Shown one piece after another: positions 15,207 to 21,648 of a DNA stretch of 24,777 nucleotides (its first letter is position 1; each line of letters opens with the position of its first letter). The stretch comes from an uncultured Lachnospiraceae bacterium (GTDB lineage: Bacteria; Bacillota; Clostridia; Lachnospirales; Lachnospiraceae). Under the pieces are notes generated by a model, which had not been told where the DNA came from, ran no database searches, and saw only the letters and a list, made by a program, of their open reading frames with translations. Position numbers and translations under genes: made by a program. The stretch spans positions 1-24,777 of the forward strand of contig CAKRHL010000012.1 of the NCBI GenBank assembly GCA_934338765.1, given 5' to 3'.

Positions 15207-15326
15207 TAAATATATCAAAGCAAAATACCTTTCGCCCCCAATAGCATAATATATATTTAATGAAATATATTCTAAATAAAACGTGTAAGATCACTTAGGA
15301 TCACATACACAGAAACGAGGACTCAA

Positions 15327-16280
15327 ATGGATAAAATTATTGAAAATAACGTAAATGACATTGTTGATACTATTTTAAAGGATTATACCCACGATCGCTC
15401 CATCGACAAGATGAAGCTATTCACCCAGCCGGACCGCTTTGTGATCATCAAGATCATTGACAATCTGATGAAGATTATGTATCCGGGATATTTCCGTGAT
15501 ACCTCCCACAAAATATATATCATGGAAAACAGCACCCGTGTTCTGATCGAAGATACCCTGTTTCGTCTGAATAAACAGATCGAGCTGGCATTGAAATATT
15601 CTCCGGACTACGAAAATGCCGATGACTGCGAGCTTCATGTGGAGGCTCAACGTCTCACCGTGGCATTTTTCCACACAGTACCAAAGGTACGTGCTCTTCT
15701 GGAAACCGATCTGCAGGCTGCCTTTGACGGCGATCCTGCTGCCTACTCCAAGGAAGAGGTGATCCTGTCCTATCCGGGACTTCAGGCGATCACCATCAAC
15801 CGTCTCGCCCATGAACTGTTCCTGTTACATGTGCCTCTGATTCCGCGTATTATGACAGAATACGCTCACAGCACCACCGGTATTGATATTCATCCCGGTG
15901 CCACCATCGGAGAATACTTCTTTATCGACCACGGAACCGGCATTGTCGTTGGAGAGACTACAACCATCGGAAAAAATGTTAAAATTTATCAGGGCGTTAC
16001 GCTTGGTGCACTCTCTACCCGTGGTGGCCAGAAGCTTCAGGGCAAAAAACGCCACCCTACGATCGGCGACAACGTCACCATCTATGCCGGTGCATCCATC
16101 CTGGGCGGAGACAGCATCATCGGAGAAAACTGTGTGATCGGAAGTAATGTATTTATTACCACCTCTATCCCTGCCGGTACAAAGGTAAATATCAAGAATC
16201 AGGAGTTAAAATATCATCAGGGACAGAAAACAGTCAATGAACCTGTGGATCCGGATGAGACCTGGTTTTATATTATTTAA
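15327..16280 (+). CDS. cysE: Serine O-acetyltransferase (EpsC/CysE type)
   Basis: Cytoplasmic enzyme of 317 residues that makes O-acetylserine from serine and acetyl-CoA, the first step of cysteine synthesis. Residues 1-170 form the helical N-terminal domain. From about 184 the left-handed beta-helix begins with IDIHPGATIGEYFFIDHGTG; H202 in the DHGTGIVVGET motif corresponds to the catalytic His of CysE. Hexapeptide repeats run through VKIYQGVTLGALS and VTIYAGASILGG, and the C-terminal tail is VDPDETWFYII. The long N-terminal helical domain is the form often called EpsC in Clostridia. GAGG stands 5 bases before the ATG. The tail does not show the typical Ile-terminal decapeptide clearly enough to predict cysteine synthase binding, although it does end in Ile. 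A perfect terminator follows. Confidence 0.93.
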   Translation: MDKIIENNVNDIVDTILKDYTHDRSIDKMKLFTQPDRFVIIKIIDNLMKIMYPGYFRDTSHKIYIMENSTRVLIEDTLFRLNKQIELALKYSPDYENADDCELHVEAQRLTVAFFHTVPKVRALLETDLQAAFDGDPAAYSKEEVILSYPGLQAITINRLAHELFLLHVPLIPRIMTEYAHSTTGIDIHPGATIGEYFFIDHGTGIVVGETTTIGKNVKIYQGVTLGALSTRGGQKLQGKKRHPTIGDNVTIYAGASILGGDSIIGENCVIGSNVFITTSIPAGTKVNIKNQELKYHQGQKTVNEPVDPDETWFYII

Positions 16281-16290
16281 TAGGGTTATC

Positions 16291-16320
16291 AAAAGGGCAA
16301 GACCAGCGTTTTGCCCTTTT
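16291..16320 (+). terminator. Terminator after cysE
   Basis: AAAAGGGCAA and TTGCCCTTTT form a perfect 10-bp stem with a 10-base loop, 10 bp after the cysE stop codon. It lies before the convergent anti-sigma-like gene and could serve both directions. Confidence 0.9.
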
Positions 16321-16345
16321 CTATTGGAATCCACAAAAATTTCTT

Positions 16346-17149
16346 TTACTTTTCCATCAGGTACAAATAATATTTTCCATTCTTTTGTTCCACTTTTATC
16401 TTCCCTTTTATCTTTTCCCCTGTGTCCTTATTTTCTTTTGTGACAGAGATAGACGGCGATACTGTTTTGTCCACTATATCTGTAACCCGAAGAGAACAGC
16501 CAATCTGTGTACCGGATGCGCAGGTTACTTTTGATTTCCTGTTTCCCTGTAATACAATCTTATTTTTTTCTTTATAATTTTCTGCGATCAGCTCCATTGA
16601 AACACCGGAAGCCTTTAATGCATAGCCGGTCTGATCATCTGTTTCCCCAAACTGTAATGTAAACTGTATCTTTTTATCCTTTCCTTCGCCCGTAATATTG
16701 GTATAGAGAAGCTGTCTCTCTCCTGTCAGAAGCTGTTCCCCGTCAGAAACATAATCATTATCTGCTGTATTGTTTCCTGGCACCGAATCAGAATATGCGT
16801 ATTGCGTCACATCCTCACCCATTCCGGATGCCATGCACCAGATATCCAGCTCTTCCTCTGAAGCTGTCCGCAACTGGTCTGACCCCTTTAAGGCAGCTTT
16901 CTCTTGTGTCTTATCTGTATCTGCCATCTGCCTTTGTAAAAATGAGCGATCACTTCCATACAGTACAACTATACTTATAACTGCTGCCGCTGCCAGACCG
17001 CTAAATACCTCTATACGATGTTTCCGTTTCCTTTTCTGTTTCCTCTTTATCCCTTCAAAATCCAGAGCATCACAGATCATCTGCTCCGGCAATTCTCCAA
17101 TGGCATCTGCAATCTGCTCTGCCCTTTTGTTTGTATCATGTTTCTTCAC
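16346..17149 (-). CDS. Membrane anti-sigma-like protein, partner of the adjacent ECF sigma factor
   Basis: Single-pass membrane protein of 267 residues. Residues 1-45 are a cytoplasmic segment (AEQIADAIGELPEQMICDAL, then a very basic KRKQKRKRKHR), ~48-64 the membrane helix (FSGLAAAAVISIVVLYG), and 65-267 an extracytoplasmic domain rich in polar beta strands. The start is GTG at 17149 with AAGGAGG 9 bases upstream; it overlaps the sigma factor stop (GTGA), so the two are translationally coupled. Position, coupling and topology argue for an anti-sigma role, with the short cytoplasmic part holding the sigma factor. It lacks a visible HxxxCxxC zinc motif. The outer domain is of unknown fold and is a candidate sensor. 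Third gene of the serpin-sigma operon. Anti-sigma function is inferred from context, not from a recognised domain. Confidence 0.7.
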   Translation of the reverse strand: MKKHDTNKRAEQIADAIGELPEQMICDALDFEGIKRKQKRKRKHRIEVFSGLAAAAVISIVVLYGSDRSFLQRQMADTDKTQEKAALKGSDQLRTASEEELDIWCMASGMGEDVTQYAYSDSVPGNNTADNDYVSDGEQLLTGERQLLYTNITGEGKDKKIQFTLQFGETDDQTGYALKASGVSMELIAENYKEKNKIVLQGNRKSKVTCASGTQIGCSLRVTDIVDKTVSPSISVTKENKDTGEKIKGKIKVEQKNGKYYLYLMEK

Positions 17150-17718
17150 AGATAAACCGCCTCCTTCTCCAGCCAGCCCTTCAGATCCTTACGCATCCGG
17201 CTGAGTGTTGACCGCACAGTCCCCTCTCTCATTCCAAGCTTCTCTGCAATCTCCTTTGTAGGCATCATATAAAAATATCTCTGCAAAAAGATCGCCCTGT
17301 TTCTCTCCGGCTGCCGGTCGAGAAATGCTGCAATGCTTGCCGACAATTCCTTAAGCTCGATCTGCTCCTCCACTGTCCTTCCGTCGGTAACGCAATCCTG
17401 TAATTCTTCCAGAGCAATATCCACACTGTTCCCCCCTCGTCGTGCTGTATGCATATATCTGTACCTGTTTAAAGACAGATTACGAATGATCTTTGCCAAA
17501 AATCCGGGCAATACTGCCGGTCGTTTCGGAGGAATGGCATTCCATGTCTGAAGCCATGTATCATTAACACATTCCCTGGCATCCTCCTCGTCATGAACGA
17601 TCCGATAGGATATACTATGACAATAGTTATTATATTTATCAGATAATCCTTTAAGCCCCTGTTCTTTCCGATCCCAGATCATCTGAATAATTTTCTCGTC
17701 TTCCATACACTTCTCCAT
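17146..17718 (-). CDS. ECF-type RNA polymerase sigma factor (serpin operon)
   Basis: Extracytoplasmic-function sigma factor of about 190 residues. Region 2 is at ~15-90 (YNNYCHSISYRIVHDEEDAREC, DTWLQTWNAIPP, FLAKIIRNLSLNRYR). Region 4 is at ~130-185 with the HTH PTKEIAEKLGMREGTVRSTLSRMRKDL. Between them is a short acidic linker (EELQDCVTDG). The start is taken at 17718 (MEKCMEDEK) after AGAGGGG; the ATG at 17706 is a fair alternative. It begins 23 bp after the serpin gene stop, with no terminator in between, and overlaps the anti-sigma-like gene by 4 bp. Hence the serpin gene, sigma gene and anti-sigma-like gene form one transcript. Target promoters cannot be read directly. Confidence 0.9.
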   Translation of the reverse strand: MEKCMEDEKIIQMIWDRKEQGLKGLSDKYNNYCHSISYRIVHDEEDARECVNDTWLQTWNAIPPKRPAVLPGFLAKIIRNLSLNRYRYMHTARRGGNSVDIALEELQDCVTDGRTVEEQIELKELSASIAAFLDRQPERNRAIFLQRYFYMMPTKEIAEKLGMREGTVRSTLSRMRKDLKGWLEKEAVYL

Positions 17719-17741
17719 ACGGGCACATCCCCTCTTTCCGG

Positions 17742-19226
17742 TTACTCAATCCGGCTCACTGCACCTACAAACAATGGTGCTCCCTGATTGTCTGACAACA
17801 TCATGATGAAAGGCCGGTTGCACTTCATTTTCATCTGTATGTCCGGGATCATCATTGATTCCTTTATTGTAATCTCTGTATAGGATGCCACACTACAGCC
17901 ATTCTCGTCAACCTTTACTGCCCCTGCCTGTCTTGCCCGGCTTACATAGAGATCCGGCACAGATGTTTCTTTGTCCTTATGCTTCCATATGCGTCCAAAG
18001 TCTGCTTTTTCCACCTGAAACGCATCCTTAATCCCCATTTCCTGCAGCATTGGGATAAGATCCATATCTGACTGAAATTGAAGCTTCGGCAGAGACAGCT
18101 TAACAAGACCCTGCTTCCACTTTGAGCATTCCGGATCACACAGCTCCAGGATCTCCCTGATACTCTCTGTGCTGCTTATCTGATCAAAGGATACTCCCTT
18201 TCCCGGAAGCACCAGCGTCATCCGCGTATTTTTCATAGGGATGGATACTGCCTGAAAGCGTTTATTTTCCATACATAAACCATCCCAGGAGGTATTCATA
18301 AAATCACATGTCACCTTATCCAGCTTTTCCTCTTCTGTGGTATTGCCACAGGTATAATAATTGCGTCCATAGAATACATCCTTGCGTGTGTCCTTCCGGT
18401 TAAATACCTGCTCCTCCCATTCATCCTTAAAATTTGCAGCGGACAGAAGCATCATTGCCATATCCGCCTCTGTTTTTATATTGGAAGAAATCTCCTTTCG
18501 AAGCTTCCCTCCTGTCTGATGATCCAGCCAATTCTGTATCTCTTCATCAAAAGCCGGATCTCCCATTCTGCCGGAATCGCACTTTGCGTTATAACTGTTC
18601 TTCAAAATATCTGTCATACTATTCGAATAATCATACCGGTCACTAAACCAGACCGAATTTCCAAAAGAGCAGACACCGGAAGCCTCTTTGCCATACAGCC
18701 ACTGTGAAACCTGACGGATCGCCGTCTGTCGTCTGTCCCCTTTGCACTTTTGCTCCTCAGCAGAAACGCACATATGATTCTTTACCGATGTCTCTTCATC
18801 CAGTCCACCCAGTCCATCCTGCAGCTGCCGCCTCGTCTCTCCATCTCCCATCTCCGACAACATTCCCAATGCCATATAAAGATTTACCGGAGAGTACAAT
18901 ACCGCCCCCTGTCTGGGATTCTCCCCCCAGTTTAGCTGTAAAAATTTCGAAATGGATGTCTCACAATACACCTTATATTGCTTTTCAAAATCGGATTCCG
19001 TGATTTCATCTTCATCATTTGCACTAATGTCTGTCCCAAGTTCACTCCCGGCAGAATCCACGGGTGTTGATCTGCCTCCTGCTTCTTCCGGAACCGCAGT
19101 CTCCTTCCCCAACACCGTACCTCTGCCATTCAGCTCAGTTCCCGATTTCCTGCCGCACCCTGCCGTACCGATCAAAGAAAATGCCAATAGTAATATTAAA
19201 ACCTGATTTCTCCTCCAATACTTCAT
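17742..19226 (-). CDS. Serpin-family lipoprotein (protease inhibitor)
   Basis: Surface lipoprotein of 494 residues with a complete serpin fold. The start at 19226 (MKYWRRN) is chosen for AAGGGGG 8 bases upstream; a further ATG at 19247 is less likely. The signal peptide ends in the lipobox TAGC, with C24 as lipidation site, followed by a polar linker to ~95. Serpin landmarks run in order: YSPVNLYMALGML, QNWLDHQTGGKL, LSAANFKDEWEEQVF, VSIPMKNTRMTLVLPG and the C-terminal NRPFIMMLSDNQGAPLFVG. The reactive loop is about residues 443-468. Its hinge (VDENGCSVASYTEI) is less Ala-rich than in strong inhibitors, and by spacing from the hinge Gly the scissile bond falls near S457-M458. Bacterial serpins are known to inhibit host or microbial serine proteases. 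Here it is the first gene of an operon with an ECF sigma factor and its membrane partner, which suggests proteolytic-stress defence or signalling. Confidence 0.9.
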   Translation of the reverse strand: MKYWRRNQVLILLLAFSLIGTAGCGRKSGTELNGRGTVLGKETAVPEEAGGRSTPVDSAGSELGTDISANDEDEITESDFEKQYKVYCETSISKFLQLNWGENPRQGAVLYSPVNLYMALGMLSEMGDGETRRQLQDGLGGLDEETSVKNHMCVSAEEQKCKGDRRQTAIRQVSQWLYGKEASGVCSFGNSVWFSDRYDYSNSMTDILKNSYNAKCDSGRMGDPAFDEEIQNWLDHQTGGKLRKEISSNIKTEADMAMMLLSAANFKDEWEEQVFNRKDTRKDVFYGRNYYTCGNTTEEEKLDKVTCDFMNTSWDGLCMENKRFQAVSIPMKNTRMTLVLPGKGVSFDQISSTESIREILELCDPECSKWKQGLVKLSLPKLQFQSDMDLIPMLQEMGIKDAFQVEKADFGRIWKHKDKETSVPDLYVSRARQAGAVKVDENGCSVASYTEITIKESMMIPDIQMKMKCNRPFIMMLSDNQGAPLFVGAVSRIE

Positions 19227-19270
19227 CTGAAAATCCCCCTTTGTCATATTTTAGAATGATGCATTTGATA

Positions 19271-19287
19271 GAACACGGTAATTGTTC
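19271..19287. promoter_or_regulatory. GAACA-N7-TGTTC inverted repeat upstream of the serpin gene
   Basis: Perfect 5-bp arms about 45-60 bp before the serpin start. On the minus strand it overlaps a weak promoter candidate (TTGTGG, 16 bases, TATCAA) and a GGAAC that resembles an ECF -35 core. It is the only regulatory-looking element between the terminator of the next operon and the serpin gene. Confidence 0.4.
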
Positions 19288-19290
19288 CAC

Positions 19291-19327
19291 AAAAAAACGC
19301 ATCTACCTATATAGACACGTTTTTTTT
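19291..19327 (-). terminator. Terminator of the sigma/anti-sigma/TM2 operon
   Basis: Minus-strand ACGTGTCTA pairs with TAGATGCGT around a 6-base loop; the two G-U wobbles pair only in minus-strand RNA. An A-run precedes and a T-run of seven follows. It lies about 55 bp after the stop codon of the last gene of that operon. Confidence 0.8.
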
Positions 19328-19382
19328 AAAAATGCTGCAATAAATATGCAAGATTCAATCTACCGATGTTTATTTACTATCT

Positions 19383-19688
19383 TTACATACGAAACCAAAC
19401 CTCCTGCGGCACATTTGTCACAAGCCAGTCTGCCCCCGCCATACACATGGAAAATCCTGTCAAAAGAAACAATATAATGATCGCAGCAAAATCATATTTT
19501 CCTGCTTTGTCTGATGCCAGACAGGTATAAAATAATATTTCTATCCCCAGACCGATCAGAATCAACGGCCATAAATGAAAGATTAATTCATAATTCAAAA
19601 AACCTCCAAAGATATGTACCAAAAACAGTACACCGAATACTACCAGACAAACTCCCATGGTGATCGTTCCAATCCTGCGCTCTCTCAT
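19383..19688 (-). CDS. Small LiaI/LiaF-like membrane protein (DUF5668-type)
   Basis: Hydrophobic protein of 101 residues with three to four membrane segments (~8-28, 32-52, 66-86). The opening RIGTITMGVCLVVFGVLFLVH and the pair LIFHLWPLILIGLGIEILFY match the LiaI/LiaF-type transmembrane module, in which FxxxWPxxLIxxGxxxL is typical. That module occurs in cell-envelope stress systems of Firmicutes. Its start overlaps the stop of the preceding TM2-like gene (19685-19688, ATGA), so it is translationally coupled. Last gene of the four-gene sigma operon. Function is inferred as membrane-stress related; no enzymatic motif is present. Confidence 0.75.
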   Translation of the reverse strand: MRERRIGTITMGVCLVVFGVLFLVHIFGGFLNYELIFHLWPLILIGLGIEILFYTCLASDKAGKYDFAAIIILFLLTGFSMCMAGADWLVTNVPQEVWFRM

Positions 19689-20236
19689 TCGTCCTCTCTC
19701 CCTTCCAGATATTTATCATCGTCATCCTGCAGATCTGATTTTTTGCCAAGGATCATTTTAATACCAAGTCCAATGATCAAAAAGGAGATCAGCATCTGCG
19801 GAATATAACGGGTCAGGATCTGGCTCAGCTCATAGGAAAGATAAATGCCGCACTGTGCCATAATCTCCACCACATCATTTCCCAACAGATAAATTCCAAA
19901 CAAGATCAAAAATACGGCTGCAAATTTTTTGCCCTTGCCCACAGATAGTTTTGGCAGCTCCTGTACATTTTCCAGCAATACATAATGATCCTCCAATGCC
20001 GCAAACTCTTCATCCGGCATGGAATTTTTATTGACCGCATCAAAAAATGCATAAAACCAGACAACGATCGCCAGCAAGCCAAGCACATCCACATACAGCC
20101 AGCTTGATAATACCAGAACTCCGATAAAAAGCAGCATCAGACTGACACCCTCCTTAAAAAATCCCAGATACATCTGTCCCGCTCCCGGAATACAGGATAA
20201 AATAAATGTCATAAATTTTCCTCTTTTTCGCTTCAT
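19685..20236 (-). CDS. TM2-domain / LiaF-like membrane protein
   Basis: Membrane protein of 183 residues. The start at 20236 (MKRKRGKF) has TAGGAGGAC upstream; the longer frame to 20266 lacks a site. Residues ~8-60 show the TM2-type pattern FILSCIPGAGQMYLGFFKEG, then GVSLMLLFIGVLVL, with a polar loop between hydrophobic stretches. Residues ~85-105 are a soluble loop, and ~108-170 are two further hydrophobic segments (FAAVFLILFGIYLLGN, MLISFLIIGLGIKMILG) like the LiaI/LiaF module. The C-terminus is acidic (DLQDDDDKYLEGREDE). It sits between the anti-sigma gene and a small related protein with which it overlaps by 4 bp. A role as envelope-stress effector or sensor is inferred from context. Confidence 0.75.
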   Translation of the reverse strand: MKRKRGKFMTFILSCIPGAGQMYLGFFKEGVSLMLLFIGVLVLSSWLYVDVLGLLAIVVWFYAFFDAVNKNSMPDEEFAALEDHYVLLENVQELPKLSVGKGKKFAAVFLILFGIYLLGNDVVEIMAQCGIYLSYELSQILTRYIPQMLISFLIIGLGIKMILGKKSDLQDDDDKYLEGREDE

Positions 20237-20285
20237 AATAGTCCTCCTAATTTCCAATATTTTCAAAATTTTACGTTAAATAAAT

Positions 20286-20825
20286 TTATTGCTTCTTTTT
20301 CATAAACCAGTTACTGATGTCCCACTTGCTTTCCTGCTGCTTTTTTTCTACAAACTTTTCTCTCTGCTCCTTCTGTTTCTGCCTTTCCTTCTCTAACCGC
20401 TGCTGGTAAGCAAGCTTTTCAGAATCCTGCTTTGGTATGATCCTCTCCGGATCACACCTGGAAACAGATGTCCCCACATCGGAAATGATATGAGACTGTG
20501 TCGTTACCGGCAGCCCCCGTTCTCCCTGAAAATTCACTGTCACCATAAGGCCCAGTGCCATACAGACGCCCAATGCCACTCTGGTACAATACCGGTAATA
20601 TTCTCTCTGTTTCTGCTTCCGGTCAGGAATCTTTGCTGCTTTCTCCAAAATTCCTGCTGTTACTCCCCGAGGCAGCGATATCATTTCCACCTCCGGGAGT
20701 CCTGACGCCAGCCTTCCGGCACAGTATTCGCACTGTGCCGCATGCTGCAATAATTCCATTTCTTCCTTTGCATCCAACTGATGCTTATAATATTTCGCGA
20801 TCTGCTGATCCGTAATATGTGCCAT
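20286..20825 (-). CDS. Zinc-finger anti-sigma factor
   Basis: Membrane-bound anti-sigma factor of 179 residues. The N-terminal domain contains H28, C32 and C35 (QHAAQCEYC), the HxxxCxxC core of the zinc-binding anti-sigma domain, which clamps ECF sigma factors in the cytoplasm. One membrane helix follows at ~81-98 (TRVALGVCMALGLMVTV). The outer part (~100-179) ends in a highly charged helical stretch (LEKERQKQKEQREKF) and a basic tail. The gene starts 13 bp after the sigma factor stop. Signal-dependent proteolysis of such proteins frees the sigma factor in studied relatives; whether that applies here is unknown. Confidence 0.82.
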   Translation of the reverse strand: MAHITDQQIAKYYKHQLDAKEEMELLQHAAQCEYCAGRLASGLPEVEMISLPRGVTAGILEKAAKIPDRKQKQREYYRYCTRVALGVCMALGLMVTVNFQGERGLPVTTQSHIISDVGTSVSRCDPERIIPKQDSEKLAYQQRLEKERQKQKEQREKFVEKKQQESKWDISNWFMKKKQ

Positions 20826-20838
20826 AATGCGCCTCCTT

Positions 20839-21363
20839 TCATGGTCTGACCATCTTTGGTCCCAGTTTTTTCTGAAGCATTTTCTTTGCTCTTAAAACCT
20901 GTGTCTGTACTGTCTTTAATTTGATCCCCTTCTGTTCTGCGATCTCCCGCGCGGTCCTGTCGCAGCAATAAAATTCATAGGCAATCTGTCCATATGGGGG
21001 CTTCAGATCGCGGCACGCTCTCGCAAGCTCCTCCTTCACTTCCTCCTCCAGAAGCCGTTCCTCCGGTGATGAAACTGTGCCGGCCCTGCTTTCCAGCACC
21101 TCCGATTCCGAAGGCATTTCTTTCCTTCCTTTTCGTTTCAAAAAGTCCAGACATTTATTCGTCGCAATCTTTGTCAAAAATGCTTTTTCATTCTGCCCGT
21201 CAAAACGATCCAGAACTTTATAATATGTAAGAAATGTTTCCTGTGTCGCATCCTGCGCCTCAAAATAATCACCCACCATACGATAGCAGATGGAAAAGAT
21301 CAGCCTCTCATATTTTTCCAGGGCTCTCTCCAACTGCGCTGTCTGTATGGAATTGTCCGTCAA
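20839..21363 (-). CDS. ECF-type RNA polymerase sigma factor (TM2/LiaF operon)
   Basis: ECF sigma factor of 174 residues. Region 2 covers ~10-80 (YERLIFSICYRMVGDYFEAQDATQ-type core, FLTKIATNKCLDFLKRKGRK) and region 4 ~115-170 (REIAEQKGIKLKTVQTQVLRAKKML). The start codon is TTG at 21363, fixed by the excellent AAAGGAGGTGAT 9 bases upstream; the nearby ATG is in another frame. The gene heads a four-gene operon with its zinc-finger anti-sigma. A strong housekeeping promoter is present (21393-21420). An overlapping TGAAGG, 17 bases, CGTT could be an ECF autoregulatory promoter, which is common for this class. The second ECF system in the window is unrelated in detail (different anti-sigma type). 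Confidence 0.9.
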   Translation of the reverse strand: MTDNSIQTAQLERALEKYERLIFSICYRMVGDYFEAQDATQETFLTYYKVLDRFDGQNEKAFLTKIATNKCLDFLKRKGRKEMPSESEVLESRAGTVSSPEERLLEEEVKEELARACRDLKPPYGQIAYEFYCCDRTAREIAEQKGIKLKTVQTQVLRAKKMLQKKLGPKMVRP

Positions 21364-21392
21364 GTCTCATCACCTCCTTTCTCACCCCTCTC

Positions 21393-21420
21393 ATTATATA
21401 CAAACGAGGGGATTTGGCAA
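21393..21420 (-). promoter_or_regulatory. Promoter of the ECF sigma operon
   Basis: Minus-strand TTGCCA (21420-21415), 16 bases, TATAAT (21398-21393), about 30 bp before the TTG start. An ECF-like TGAAGG (21429-21424), 17 bases, CGTT (21406-21403) overlaps it; this second reading is tentative. Confidence 0.65.
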
Positions 21421-21458
21421 AAACCTTCAGTTTTTTCAAATTTTATTTAAAAATATTT

Positions 21459-21487
21459 TTGACATTCCCCGTTTCTTATGTTAGTAT
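21459..21487 (+). promoter_or_regulatory. Promoter of the MATE gene leader
   Basis: TTGACA (21459-21464), exactly 17 bases, TAGTAT (21482-21487). The start of transcription would be near 21494, giving a leader of about 155 bases before the MATE start codon. Confidence 0.8.
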
Positions 21488-21506
21488 AAAACCCGTTCTA
21501 AAACTT

Positions 21507-21530
21507 ATGTGGATTTTTCTAAATGTGTGA
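21507..21530 (+). CDS. Possible leader peptide of the MATE attenuator (7 aa)
   Basis: ATG at 21507 opens a seven-codon frame, MWIFLNV, ending with TGA at 21528-21530. Its start overlaps the antiterminator candidate and its end overlaps the first hairpin, as in ribosome-controlled attenuators of resistance genes. No good Shine-Dalgarno site is visible and the predicted 5' end is only about 13 bases upstream, so translation is unproven. Confidence 0.4.
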   Translation: MWIFLNV

Positions 21531-21546
21531 GTACACATTTACTTTT

Positions 21547-21580
21547 CGCCGCATGGCCATCCGGTCATGTGGCGTTTTTC
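21547..21580 (+). terminator. Intrinsic terminator within the MATE leader
   Basis: CGCCGCATGGCC pairs with GGTCATGTGGCG (12 bp, two G-U) around loop ATCC, followed by TTTTTC. It lies between the MATE promoter and start codon, and no other plus-strand gene lies upstream that it could terminate. Confidence 0.9.
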
Positions 21581-21648
21581 GTTTATAGGAAAATGACGCA
21601 ACAAAAAACAAAACGATGTTTTCATTTCACAGGAAAGGAAGAAAGATT

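Larger units (their letters stand above)
21505..21580 (+). promoter_or_regulatory. Transcription attenuator in the MATE gene leader
   Basis: Between promoter and gene lie, in order: a segment TTATGTGG (21505-21512); a hairpin TAAATGTGT/ACACATTTA with 4-base loop (21520-21541); and a 12-bp terminator stem with T-run (21547-21580). TTATGTGG can pair with CCGCATGG (21549-21556) in the 5' arm of the terminator, using wobbles, so it is an antiterminator candidate. It repeats the ATGTGG of the terminator's own 3' arm. The geometry is that of a conditional terminator. Confidence 0.75.

Noticed and set aside
15248..15267. AT-rich palindrome ATATATTT-AATG-AAATATAT upstream of cysE
   Set aside because: In a spacer made almost only of A and T such symmetry is expected by chance; no promoter alignment supports it.
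21494..21580. Guanidine-II (mini-ykkC) riboswitch in the MATE leader
   Set aside because: Two hairpins are present, but neither terminal loop has the ACGR motif (they are GAGT and ATCC).
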